64,000 nt of DNA from NCBI GenBank assembly GCA_964583095.1, contig CAZOVB010000014.1:1-64000 (forward strand). The letters run 5' to 3'. Positions within the stretch are counted from its first letter, which is position 1. The number at the start of each line of letters is the position of its first letter. This stretch comes from CAZOVB01 sp964583095. Lineage in GTDB: Bacteria > Planctomycetota > Phycisphaerae > SM23-33. The translations under genes and the position numbers were made by a program. Positions 51,249 to 60,024 of the stretch are shown here, in pieces. Under the pieces are notes generated by a model. The model was not told the origin of the DNA. It saw nothing but the letters and a program-made list of their open reading frames with translations, and did no database searches.

Positions 51249-53192
51249 CTACTTCCTTTCCTTTCCGACCAGGGGTGCCTGGTCGGGATGCTTCTGGACG
51301 GTGAATTCTGCGGTAACATTGCCCTCGGGCAGGTAATCGACATCCATCGTGCGGGTCAGCAGGCTCTGAAAGGTACGGACGTCGGGCAGCGAGGCCTCTG
51401 CCAGGATGCTCGCCCGGCTTTGCGGGATTTTCGGCAGGGCCTTGGCCCCCAGAGCCACCCCGCCTTCGGGCCGTTGGAGATGCAGATACAGCTTCTGACT
51501 GCCGGGGGCGTTGATGCGCTGAATAGCCTCGAATAGCTGCCGTTCATTCTCGGGATTGTACAAATGCGGCATCGCCCGAGTCTGAAGCGCCAGGTGCTCC
51601 AGCAGCCCAGTCGCGGCCAGAACGTACTTGCCCGGGGGCAGATCTTCGGGAATCTGCATCGAAACGCGCTGGGACGTCGGTTCCTCCCGGAACGGACGGG
51701 CCTTGAGGGTTCCGGTCAGCGTCTGGCCCGGCTGGACCAGCGAGGAATCGAGCCGAAGCTCCTCCAGGGCCGAAGAAATCTCGCCCTCCCGCACTTCCAC
51801 CTCGACCTCGATGCTCCTGGGATAGCGCGGCTCGGCGAAGGCATTGTCCGAAAGGGCCCCGACAGCACGACTCAGGTCGCTGGCCGCCCAGGCAGGCCCC
51901 ACCGATCCGCTGATATTCTCCACCGAGTACGTGCCGAAGTCTCCGTAATCCGCCGTAACCTTGTAGAGCACATGATGATGCTCCGGCGGGGCGGTGTAGC
52001 TGACGAAACTCTCGCTGACCAGCGCGAAGCTCAGCATCCCCGAAAAGCTCGGATCCTTCACGATCCGGTAGCGGAAGGTCTGCTCGCGGTCGATCGAATC
52101 GTCGCGATACCGCAGGGTCATGGGGATCATCTCGCACCTGAGGTCCTGCCTGCCCACCACGGCCACGCTCTCGTCGCGGTAGGTCGCCCCGGTAATCCGG
52201 ATCGTCGAACCGATCTTGAAGCTGTTGAAGGTCGGAATCACCGTGTGCACGTAGGCAGGGCCCATCGGGAAGCTGCTCTTGCCCTCGCCGAAGAAACTGT
52301 GGCCAAACGCCAGCACGTGTCCGTCTACAACGTCCGTGACAGTCCCCACCGCCGTCCAGTCCTGATCGCCGGTAACCAGCGGGACCGAGATGGCCGAGCC
52401 GGGCTGGAGCGAAACGTCCTTGAGCTCCCGGGCGCTACCGGCCGAGAGGCCCGCTGCCGGCACGGGTAGAAAGCCCATCGGTTCCAGGCTCCGCGACAGG
52501 GCCTGGCGCCGGGAGGCGTCGGAGATTCCCATTGCCAGGGGGATCGGCAGGCGCGGGATTCGACCCTTGGATTCGATGGTTTCCGGCCCCGGGCCCAGCG
52601 CGAGGCGCCCGAAGTCGATCTTCCCCGGCGCGAGGTACTTGCCGGTCAGCTCGCGGAGCTGCCGGGGCCGGGCCCGACCCGCCTTGGCCGAGGCTTGCCC
52701 TCCCGCCTCGGGGCCTTGCTTGTCGATCAGGCCGCTGACGGCCAGCATCTGCGTGATCGGCTGGATGCCGCAGATCGGCTTTTTCTCGGCAAACCACCCG
52801 TAGGCGACGGCGCCGATCATCCGATCTTTGCCGTCGGGTCCCTTTACATAGACCGGGGAACCGCTCATGCCGGCGATAATGCCACTGGTCTGAAGGAAGT
52901 TCTCCTCGTCCGGGCCTTGAAGGATGGCCAGGATCATGTCCCGCTGGGGGGCCATCCCCGAGAGCACCGAGAGGATCTTCGCCTCGAAGCGGACGATTTC
53001 CACTCCATCCAGGACCGTCAGCCCGTAGCCCTTCATACCGGGTTTGAGTTGGCTGTGATGCAGGTACCGCTCCGACTGCCGGACGTACTTGCGGGCCTGT
53101 TCCAGGTGCGAGGCGTCGGCCTGGGGCTCTGCTGCCCGGGCAGCGGCCGTCGCAACCAAAAGACAAATAATCAGAAGCCATCTTCTTGCCAT
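51249..53192 (-). CDS. Secreted SpoIVB (S55) peptidase-like protein
   Basis: The 647-residue product has a signal peptide (RRWLLIICLLVATAAARAA) and an N-terminal S55 domain. GIIAGMSGSPVYVKG contains the GMSGSPV signature around catalytic Ser112, and HVLAFGHSFFGEG is the second conserved block. The long C-terminal region is beta-rich. In spore formers SpoIVB cleaves a checkpoint protein; in other phyla such domains occur in large secreted proteins of unknown role. The ATG at 53192 is preferred because it begins the signal peptide and has AAAGAGGT ahead. It is the first gene of an operon with the propeller protein and GNAT. Confidence 0.85.
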   Translation of the reverse strand: MARRWLLIICLLVATAAARAAEPQADASHLEQARKYVRQSERYLHHSQLKPGMKGYGLTVLDGVEIVRFEAKILSVLSGMAPQRDMILAILQGPDEENFLQTSGIIAGMSGSPVYVKGPDGKDRMIGAVAYGWFAEKKPICGIQPITQMLAVSGLIDKQGPEAGGQASAKAGRARPRQLRELTGKYLAPGKIDFGRLALGPGPETIESKGRIPRLPIPLAMGISDASRRQALSRSLEPMGFLPVPAAGLSAGSARELKDVSLQPGSAISVPLVTGDQDWTAVGTVTDVVDGHVLAFGHSFFGEGKSSFPMGPAYVHTVIPTFNSFKIGSTIRITGATYRDESVAVVGRQDLRCEMIPMTLRYRDDSIDREQTFRYRIVKDPSFSGMLSFALVSESFVSYTAPPEHHHVLYKVTADYGDFGTYSVENISGSVGPAWAASDLSRAVGALSDNAFAEPRYPRSIEVEVEVREGEISSALEELRLDSSLVQPGQTLTGTLKARPFREEPTSQRVSMQIPEDLPPGKYVLAATGLLEHLALQTRAMPHLYNPENERQLFEAIQRINAPGSQKLYLHLQRPEGGVALGAKALPKIPQSRASILAEASLPDVRTFQSLLTRTMDVDYLPEGNVTAEFTVQKHPDQAPLVGKERK

Positions 53193-53393
53193 GGGAGGTA
53201 CCTCTTTGGCGTATGCGTCTGGTGGGCCCGCCGCCTGTGTCTGTGGTGCGGGCACGGACATGCTACGCACCGGAAGCAATACCAACAAGGCAAATCATAC
53301 CGGGCCTCGGGTCATAAGACGTCCGAGCGAGTCGGAGAGTTCGCGCAGAAGGAAAGACGCACCGAGTTGGTCCCGGGGGTCGGCAGGAGAGAA

Positions 53394-56369
53394 TCAGAGC
53401 CTGGGGCTGCCCTGGCGGGCGTAGCTGCGCAGTACGGGAGTGATGCGCCCCAGGTGCTCTTGGAGCTGATCACAGGCCAGGGCTGCGCGGTGGATGTCGT
53501 CGTCCCGGCAGGCCTCTTCAATCTCGGCCAGGGCCCCGACGGCAGGACCCTCGGTGAAATTCACCAAAGATCCCCGCAGGAAATGGGCGCTTTGAGCAAG
53601 CAGGGCGGTATCCCGCTGCCCCAGGGCTTCCTGGATCTGCTGGAGCATCCGGGGGCATTCGTCCACGAACAGCTCGGCCATCTCACGAACCAGGTCGGCG
53701 TCGCCGGCGTTTTGCCGGACGATCCGGTCCATATCGATTGGTTCGGCGGTATCCTCCCCACCGGCCTGGGTGATCCGGCAGAAGTTCTGATCCGGCAGGC
53801 AGTCAGCCAGGACATCGGCCTGCTCGAGCAGCCCGTTTGGCTCAGGTTCCACGCCGGCCTGGCGTGAGGCCCGCCGCAAGGCGTCTCGCAATTCCGTCTT
53901 GTCGATCGGCTTGGAGACGTAGTCATCCATCCCCGCCTCGATGCACCGTCTCCGGTCGGCATCCATTACGTAGGCGGTCATGGCCACAATCGGCGTTCTG
54001 CCCCCCACCACTTCCTCCCGCTGCCGCAGGGCCCGGGTGGCTTGGAGCCCGTCCATCTCGGGCATCTGAATGTCCATGAGAACCACATCGAAACTCTCGG
54101 ATTCCACGGCCAGCAGCGCCTGAACGCCATTGGGAACCACGGTGACCGTGTGACCCCAGCGCGTGAGCAGCTCCCGGGCCAGGAGTTGGTTGACCGGGTT
54201 GTCCTCGGCCACCAGCACCTTCAGCGGGTGCTCGGCAAGGTCCCGCCCAGGCTGGGCAGAGCCTTCCTGTTCCGGATGCAACAAGAGATGGGCGGCTCGG
54301 ACCAGTTCGGCGGCCAGGATCGGTTTGGGACTCTTCCGGGCCCGAAGCGCGCCGAACGGCTCGAGGGCCTTTCCGCAGCGATCCGTCCGGGCCAGGACCA
54401 GTACCGGCGGCCTGCCCAGGGCAGGATTCTGCGCCAACTGGTTCGCCAGCGTCTCCATGTCCGCCCGACCCAGTTCATCGTCCACGATGACCAGGTTGAA
54501 GCAACTGCCCCGCTGGAGAGCCCGTCCCAGATGCGCCTGGGCCTCCCGAAGCGAGGACGCCTGGGTCACCTCGGCTCCGCGGAAGGTAACCGCCTCCGCT
54601 GCGCTGCGGCGGGTCTGTTCACAAGGTCCGACCAGGAGCACGTTGCCGTCGAGGAGTTCCTGACCCTGGGGGGCTTGTTCGGGAGAATTCAGCACGCCCA
54701 CCTTGATGGTGAAGTGGAACCGGCTGCCCTGGCCTTTCTGGCTCTCCAGCCAGATCCGCCCCTGCATCAGGTCGACCAGCTTGGTGCAGATCGCCAGACC
54801 CATCCCCGCAGCCCCATAGCTGCGGTTCTTGTCGTCCTCGTCCCGATGGAAGGCCCCGAAAACCTCTTGCTGCTTCTCAGCCGCAACGCCGATTCCCGTA
54901 TCGCAGACCTGGAAATGCAACATCGTTTCGCTGCCGGCCTCTTCGATCTCCACCTCGATCGATACCCGTCCTTGCTCGGTGAACTTCACCGCGTTGCCAA
55001 TCAGGTTCAGCAGGATCTGTCGAAGGCGTCCGGCGTCGCCCAGAACCCGCCGCGGCACGTCGGGCGCAAAACGGCAGGTCAGTTCCAGATCCTTCTGCGC
55101 CGCCTGGGCGGCGAGCATCCGGGCCGCGTAGACCACGCAGTCCTGAAGCTGGAATTCCGCTGCGTCCAGCCGGGCCTTGCCGGCGTCGATCCGCGAGAAG
55201 TCCAAAATGTCGTCCAGCACCATCATCAGCGACCGGGCCGACTGCTGCACCGCCCCGAGCTGCATCCGCTGCGAATCGGTCAGTTCGCTCTCCAGGACCA
55301 GTTCCGTCATGCCCAGGACGCCATTCATTGGCGTGCGGAATTCATGGCTGATGTTGGCCAGGAACTGACTCTTGGATCGGTTGGCGCTCTCGGCTGACTC
55401 CTTCGCCTCGGCCAGGGCCTCGGTGAAGCGAACCCGCTGGGTCACGTCGAGCATGACGCCCACGATGCCCCCGACCTGGCCGGACTCATCCCGGTAAACC
55501 GACTTGTGAAACTCGAAGTAGCGCAGGACGCCATCGGCGCAGCGCACCGGAGCTTCATAGATCTGTATCCCCCCTCGCTGAAGCAGTTGTTCGTCCTGTT
55601 CCTGGTAGATCCGGGCCAGGCTCGGCGGGACGATTTCGGGGACCTCCAGGAGCGTTTTTCCTATCACCTGGCTGCGGTCGACGCCAAGGATCTTTTCAGC
55701 GAACTCCTGGTTGCAGCCCTGGTAGCGCCCCTGACGGTCCTTGTAGAAAATCGGGCTGGGAATCGTCTCCACCAACGTCCGGAGAAATGCCAGGCTGCCT
55801 TGAAGCTCGTTACGTGCAACCTGGAGGCTGTGGTCGCCCTCGATTTTCTCGGAATAGGCCCAGGCCGTGTCAGCCAGCAGTTCGCAAAACCCCGTCAGGT
55901 ACCCGGTGGCCTGTTGAACCTGTTCCCGGGTGAGCTGCGGGACCTTCCCCAGGGCTTCGAGGTACGCCTGGGTTTCAAAGCCGTATCGCGAGGCCTGGGC
56001 GCGGAAGAACTCCTCCTCCAGGTGATCGTCGGCATGGAGGTATTGGCCCAGGATGAGATAGGCATCGAGCTGCCCGTCGATCCGGATCCCTGCCGCCGCG
56101 TAGCGCAGCCCGTTCTCGCAGGCGATCTCGCAGTCGCTGGTACTCTTGAGCCGCTCCACCGTCCGCAATTGGCTGCGCCTGCAGGCCTCGATGCACCGGG
56201 AATCGGCACGGTGGAATTCGGTGCAGATCGATTGCCGGTTCGCGCAGATGATCGGTTCGCCCTGCAGATCAAAGATGCCCGCTCCCACACCGATCGTGGC
56301 ATGAAAGCCCTCCAGAAGAGACTGGAGTCGGGTCAGGTCAACAAGTTGGGAGAATCGCGACGTCTGCAT
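53394..56369 (-). CDS. Hybrid sensor histidine kinase: PocR-PAS-HisKA-HATPase-REC-REC-HPt
   Basis: The 991-residue product is soluble, with no membrane segment. Residues 1-178 are a PocR sensory domain (QGEPIICANRQSICTEFHRA, then RYAAAGIRIDGQLDAYLILG, with conserved cysteines). A PAS domain follows (~195-310), then HisKA with His342 (FLANISHEFRTPMNGVLGM), HATPase (NAVKFTEQG; GAAGMGLAICTKL), a degenerate receiver, a complete receiver (VLVAEDNPVNQLL; VVLMDIQMPEMDG) and an HPt domain (SAHFLRGSLVNF). PocR binds hydrocarbon-derived signals such as propanediol in the prototype. The output partner is not encoded nearby. Confidence 0.92.
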   Translation of the reverse strand: MQTSRFSQLVDLTRLQSLLEGFHATIGVGAGIFDLQGEPIICANRQSICTEFHRADSRCIEACRRSQLRTVERLKSTSDCEIACENGLRYAAAGIRIDGQLDAYLILGQYLHADDHLEEEFFRAQASRYGFETQAYLEALGKVPQLTREQVQQATGYLTGFCELLADTAWAYSEKIEGDHSLQVARNELQGSLAFLRTLVETIPSPIFYKDRQGRYQGCNQEFAEKILGVDRSQVIGKTLLEVPEIVPPSLARIYQEQDEQLLQRGGIQIYEAPVRCADGVLRYFEFHKSVYRDESGQVGGIVGVMLDVTQRVRFTEALAEAKESAESANRSKSQFLANISHEFRTPMNGVLGMTELVLESELTDSQRMQLGAVQQSARSLMMVLDDILDFSRIDAGKARLDAAEFQLQDCVVYAARMLAAQAAQKDLELTCRFAPDVPRRVLGDAGRLRQILLNLIGNAVKFTEQGRVSIEVEIEEAGSETMLHFQVCDTGIGVAAEKQQEVFGAFHRDEDDKNRSYGAAGMGLAICTKLVDLMQGRIWLESQKGQGSRFHFTIKVGVLNSPEQAPQGQELLDGNVLLVGPCEQTRRSAAEAVTFRGAEVTQASSLREAQAHLGRALQRGSCFNLVIVDDELGRADMETLANQLAQNPALGRPPVLVLARTDRCGKALEPFGALRARKSPKPILAAELVRAAHLLLHPEQEGSAQPGRDLAEHPLKVLVAEDNPVNQLLARELLTRWGHTVTVVPNGVQALLAVESESFDVVLMDIQMPEMDGLQATRALRQREEVVGGRTPIVAMTAYVMDADRRRCIEAGMDDYVSKPIDKTELRDALRRASRQAGVEPEPNGLLEQADVLADCLPDQNFCRITQAGGEDTAEPIDMDRIVRQNAGDADLVREMAELFVDECPRMLQQIQEALGQRDTALLAQSAHFLRGSLVNFTEGPAVGALAEIEEACRDDDIHRAALACDQLQEHLGRITPVLRSYARQGSPRL

Positions 56370-56542
56370 ATGATCCCGGAGTGGAAGGTCCAGTGCGCCC
56401 CGACAGCTTTTGGCGCGGTTCTGTTTACCTTCTTCGGTATTTCAGGCCCTGGATCTGAGTAACCCGGCGCAGAACTCGTCCGATGCCCCAAACATGAGGG
56501 ATTTCCCCTATCAACTCATCTGCAAATGCAGCCTGTCCTGCC

Positions 56543-57697
56543 TCAGCCTCCAACCGCCCAGCGAAGCCGGTCAGCCACGTAGCGAATCTGCTGCTCAGAA
56601 AGTTCAGGGAAGATCGGAAGGGCCAGCACCTCCGCCTCGGCCTGTTCGCTGACGGGGAAGTCCCCCTCGCGGTAACCCAGTCCCTGGAAACACGCCTGCT
56701 TGTGGAGGCTCATCGGGTAGTAGATTTCGCAGCCGACGTTGGCCGAGCGAAGTTTCTCGACCACTACATCCCGGTCCGGCACGCGGATGACGTACTGGTT
56801 GTACACCGAAACGTTGCCCTCCGAGATCGTCGGCAGGGTCACCGGGACGCAGTCGGCCAGGAGTTCATCGTAAAGAGCGGCGTTTTCGCGGCGCTTGCCG
56901 GCCCAGTTGTCCAGGTGGGCCAGCTTGGCCAGGACGACCGCTGCCTGGATGGAATCCAGCCGGAAGTTGCCTCCGACCATCTTGTGGAAGTACTTCGGGT
57001 TCATCCCGTGGTTTCGCAAGAAGACCATCTTCTCAGCCAGCGTCTGGGACCCGGTGGTGACCATTCCGCCGTCGCCGGCGCCGCTGAGATTCTTGGTCGG
57101 ATAAAAGCTGAAGCACCCGATATCGCCCATCGATCCGGCGGGTCGGCCCTTGTAGGTAGCCCCGATCGACTGGGCGCAATCCTCCACCACCGCAAGCTCG
57201 TGCTTCCGCGCGGTTTCGAGAATCGGATCCATATCCGCCGTCTGGCCGTAGAGATGCACCGGCAGAATCGCCTTGGTGTTCTCGGTAATCGCCTCGGGAA
57301 TCCGGGACGGATCGATGTTGAACGTTTCCGGTTCGATATCCACGAAAACCGGCTTGGCTCCGACGCGCCAGATCGCCCCGGCCGTGCCGAAGAACGTAAA
57401 CGGCGTCGTGATCACTTCATCGCACCCTTGACACTTCTGCGAAACGCGGCAGGCGGGGCTCTGCCCCCCCACTTCCAGGGCCATCAACGCAACGATCAGC
57501 GCATCGGTCCCGGAGGAAAGCCCCACTGCCGCGGAGGCCCCGCAGTATTCCGCCAAAGCTGCTTCGAGATCCTTGACCGGCCGGCCCAGCACGTAGTGCT
57601 GGGTCTGGAAGACCTCCATGACCGCCTGGAGGACCTCCTGCCTGATCGGTTCAAACTGCGCCTTGAGGTCCAGAAGCGGTACGTTCATCTCATCCAT
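56543..57697 (-). CDS. DegT/DnrJ/EryC1/StrS sugar aminotransferase with short insertion
   Basis: The 384-residue product is a PLP-dependent sugar aminotransferase: VPLLDLKAQFEPIRQEVLQA, SSGTDALIVALMAL, VVEDCAQSIGA (Asp173) and the PLP lysine Lys202 in FSFYPTKNLSGAG. It would make an amino sugar for a surface glycan. A Cys-rich stretch VGGQSPACRVSQKCQGC near residues 76-92 interrupts the usual LGxGPGDEVITTPF motif and looks like an inserted repeat. The start at 57697 (MDEMNVPLLD) is chosen; ATG 57688 is possible. It is divergent from wecB, and both fit a polysaccharide locus. Confidence 0.9.
   Translation of the reverse strand: MDEMNVPLLDLKAQFEPIRQEVLQAVMEVFQTQHYVLGRPVKDLEAALAEYCGASAAVGLSSGTDALIVALMALEVGGQSPACRVSQKCQGCDEVITTPFTFFGTAGAIWRVGAKPVFVDIEPETFNIDPSRIPEAITENTKAILPVHLYGQTADMDPILETARKHELAVVEDCAQSIGATYKGRPAGSMGDIGCFSFYPTKNLSGAGDGGMVTTGSQTLAEKMVFLRNHGMNPKYFHKMVGGNFRLDSIQAAVVLAKLAHLDNWAGKRRENAALYDELLADCVPVTLPTISEGNVSVYNQYVIRVPDRDVVVEKLRSANVGCEIYYPMSLHKQACFQGLGYREGDFPVSEQAEAEVLALPIFPELSEQQIRYVADRLRWAVGG
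57429..57472. repeat. REP-like insertion inside the aminotransferase gene
   Basis: The segment contains the palindrome GGGGC-TCT-GCCCC (57455-57467) and encodes the extra Cys-rich residues of the aminotransferase. It keeps the reading frame. Comparison with the family's usual motif suggests that about 13-15 codons were added here. Confidence 0.5.
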
Positions 57698-57901
57698 GAT
57701 TTCATCTCTTATCAAAAAGTCCCAAGTTCGCCCTGCATCGTCGGCGAAATCCCCGCCCGCGTCAAGCCTCCCGGCGACGGTGAGCCCAGCGGCAGCGGTT
57801 TCGCACACGCGAAAACACTTTATGTCCATGGAATCCTTTGCCTTACGCCGATAGGATAGGGCAGCTTCCCGCGACGCACCGACCCGCAGAAGAGGACCCA
57901 G

Positions 57902-58990
57902 ATGAAGATTATCAGCGTAGCCGGCGCCCGACCCAATTTCATGAAAATCGCTCCCCTGATGGAAGCATTTGCCGCCTGCAAGGACATCCAGCCACTGCTG
58001 GTCCACACCGGTCAACACTACGACGAGAAAATGAGCGATCTGTTCTTCCGGCAATTGGAGATTCCCGAGCCGGATATGAATCTCGGCATCGGCTCGGGAA
58101 CCCATTCGGTCCAGACGGCCGAAGTCATGAAGGCCTTCGAGCCGGTCGTCCTGCAAGAGAAGCCCGATATCGTCCTGGTCGTAGGGGATGTCAACAGCAC
58201 CATCGCCTGCGGTCTGGTGGCCGTAAAGTGCGGGGTCAAGCTCGTCCATGTCGAAGCCGGCCTGCGAAGCTTCGACCGGGCCATGCCCGAGGAAATCAAC
58301 CGCGTGCTGACCGATGCGATCAGCGACCTGCTCTTCTGCACCGAACAGAGCGGCGTGGACAACCTGCTCTCAGAAGGCGTCGAGCAGAACCGCATCCACC
58401 TGGTCGGCAACGTCATGATCGATACCCTCCTGAAAAACCGCCAAAAGGCCGAGGCCTCGGACATCCTCGATCGGTTGGGCTTGAAGCCGGGAAGCTACGC
58501 CGCCCTGACGCTCCATCGGCCCAGCAACGTGGATGACCCGGCGGTCTTCGGGCGCATCCTCGACGCCCTCGAGCAGATCCAGCAGGACCTGCCGCTGATC
58601 TTCCCCATCCACCCCCGCACGCGGAAGAACCTCCCGGCCATGGGGCTCCAGCAACGCGTCGACGCCATGGAGAATCTCACCCTCCTGGACCCGGTGGGCT
58701 ACCTGGACTTCCTGAAGCTTACAAGCTCCGCCCGGTTGGTGCTGACCGACTCGGGCGGCATCCAGGAAGAAACCACCATCCTCCGCGTGCCCTGCCTGAC
58801 GCTGCGCGAAAGCACCGAGAGGCCCATCACCGCCCAGGTCGGCTCGAACCGCATCGTCGGAACGCAGACCAGCGACATTCTGGCCGCCTACCGGGACGCA
58901 ATGGCCGGGCCCGAACGATCGGGCCAGATCCCACCCCTGTGGGACGGACAGGCCGCTGAGAGAATCGCCGACATCCTCCTGCAAGGCTGA
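57902..58990 (+). CDS. wecB: UDP-N-acetylglucosamine 2-epimerase, non-hydrolysing
   Basis: WecB interconverts UDP-GlcNAc and UDP-ManNAc for surface polysaccharide. The 362-residue product shows GARPNFMKIAPLMEA, LVHTGQHYDEKMS, VGDVNSTIACGLVA, VHVEAGLRSFDRAMPEEINR and DSGGIQEETTILRVPCLTLR, the standard active-site blocks. The ATG follows AGAAGAGGACCCAG. It is divergent from the DegT aminotransferase and converges with the ATP-grasp gene. Confidence 0.95.
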   Translation: MKIISVAGARPNFMKIAPLMEAFAACKDIQPLLVHTGQHYDEKMSDLFFRQLEIPEPDMNLGIGSGTHSVQTAEVMKAFEPVVLQEKPDIVLVVGDVNSTIACGLVAVKCGVKLVHVEAGLRSFDRAMPEEINRVLTDAISDLLFCTEQSGVDNLLSEGVEQNRIHLVGNVMIDTLLKNRQKAEASDILDRLGLKPGSYAALTLHRPSNVDDPAVFGRILDALEQIQQDLPLIFPIHPRTRKNLPAMGLQQRVDAMENLTLLDPVGYLDFLKLTSSARLVLTDSGGIQEETTILRVPCLTLRESTERPITAQVGSNRIVGTQTSDILAAYRDAMAGPERSGQIPPLWDGQAAERIADILLQG

Positions 58991-58995
58991 GATGC

Positions 58996-60012
58996 CTACC
59001 GGAAGCGAGGCCGATCCAGCCCCGGCAGGGAGGACGGATCCGAGACCTCCCGGAAAACCGCTTCGTCGTAGCGGGACATCAAGAGTCTGTCCTGGAAGCG
59101 CCCCGGCGTGGCTGAGATTTCCAGGCCGCTGATTTCTTCGAGCAGGTAGCGGGGAAGGTCCGCCCCGGCCGCCACCGACAGCGGCGCCCCGCCCCCGAAA
59201 CGCGGATTGATCTCGAAAAACTTCGGCGCCTCTCCCTCCGGACGGATGCACTGGCAGCAGCAGATGCCCCAGAGGCCTTCAATCGAGGCCGCCAGCTTGC
59301 TTCCGCTCTGGATCAACTCTTCGTCATGGACCGTCAGGCCGGTTTCCACCTCGCCGCTTCGAACCAGCAGGCGCTGACGAGGCACCACGCAGCGGACCTC
59401 GCCGTCGCGGCTGCGATAGACGTCGAGGGTAAACTCGGGCCCGGACAGGATTTCCTGGACCATCAGGTTGTCCCCGTATACGCGGCGATGCGCCGAGAGG
59501 GCTGCTTCGTTGTCCACTCGCGCCGCCCCGATGCCGGCTGAGCCGTTGACCGGCTTGACAAAACAGGGGAAGAAAGGCTCACTGTCATGCTGGGTCAGGC
59601 TGACCGTCCGGACCGGCGCCAGGCCTGCATCGGCCACCGCCTGGGCTGTGCGAAGCTTGTCACGACAGATCGAGACAGCCTCCAGCGAAGAGATCATCAC
59701 CTCGCAGCCCAGGGCGGTGATCTCCTCGCGATTCTCAGCCAGAATCAGCAGATCCAGATCGGTGACCGGGACCACAAGGCGAATTGCGTGGCGGGAGATC
59801 TGCTCGGCCAGCCAGGGCAGGTATCCCGGATCGTTTACCCGCGGGGCAACAAGTCCGACATCCGCCCGGTGGTACGTCGGGGCAGACCAGGAGGCATCTG
59901 CGGCGAAGATGCGCCCCTGGATCCCCAGCCTCGCCATCGCGTCGCGGAAGTTGTCCAGCAGGGCCACTCGCCTGCCCGAACAGGTGAACAGCACATGGAA
60001 GTCCTTGATCAT
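58996..60012 (-). CDS. ATP-grasp enzyme (carbamoyl-phosphate-synthase-like)
   Basis: The 338-residue product starts HVLFTCSGRRVALLDNFRDA, followed by the ATP-grasp fold: FPCFVKPVNGSAGIGAARVD as the nucleotide loop and FFEINPRFGGGAPLSVAAGA with the metal-binding Glu/Asn. Similar proteins in glycan and natural-product loci ligate an amino acid to a carboxylate or modify an amino sugar; the acceptor is unknown. It lies 12 bases downstream of the GT87 gene and is probably co-transcribed. It may decorate the glycan made here. Confidence 0.85.
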   Translation of the reverse strand: MIKDFHVLFTCSGRRVALLDNFRDAMARLGIQGRIFAADASWSAPTYHRADVGLVAPRVNDPGYLPWLAEQISRHAIRLVVPVTDLDLLILAENREEITALGCEVMISSLEAVSICRDKLRTAQAVADAGLAPVRTVSLTQHDSEPFFPCFVKPVNGSAGIGAARVDNEAALSAHRRVYGDNLMVQEILSGPEFTLDVYRSRDGEVRCVVPRQRLLVRSGEVETGLTVHDEELIQSGSKLAASIEGLWGICCCQCIRPEGEAPKFFEINPRFGGGAPLSVAAGADLPRYLLEEISGLEISATPGRFQDRLLMSRYDEAVFREVSDPSSLPGLDRPRFR

Positions 60013-60024
60013 GCCCGGCTCCTG

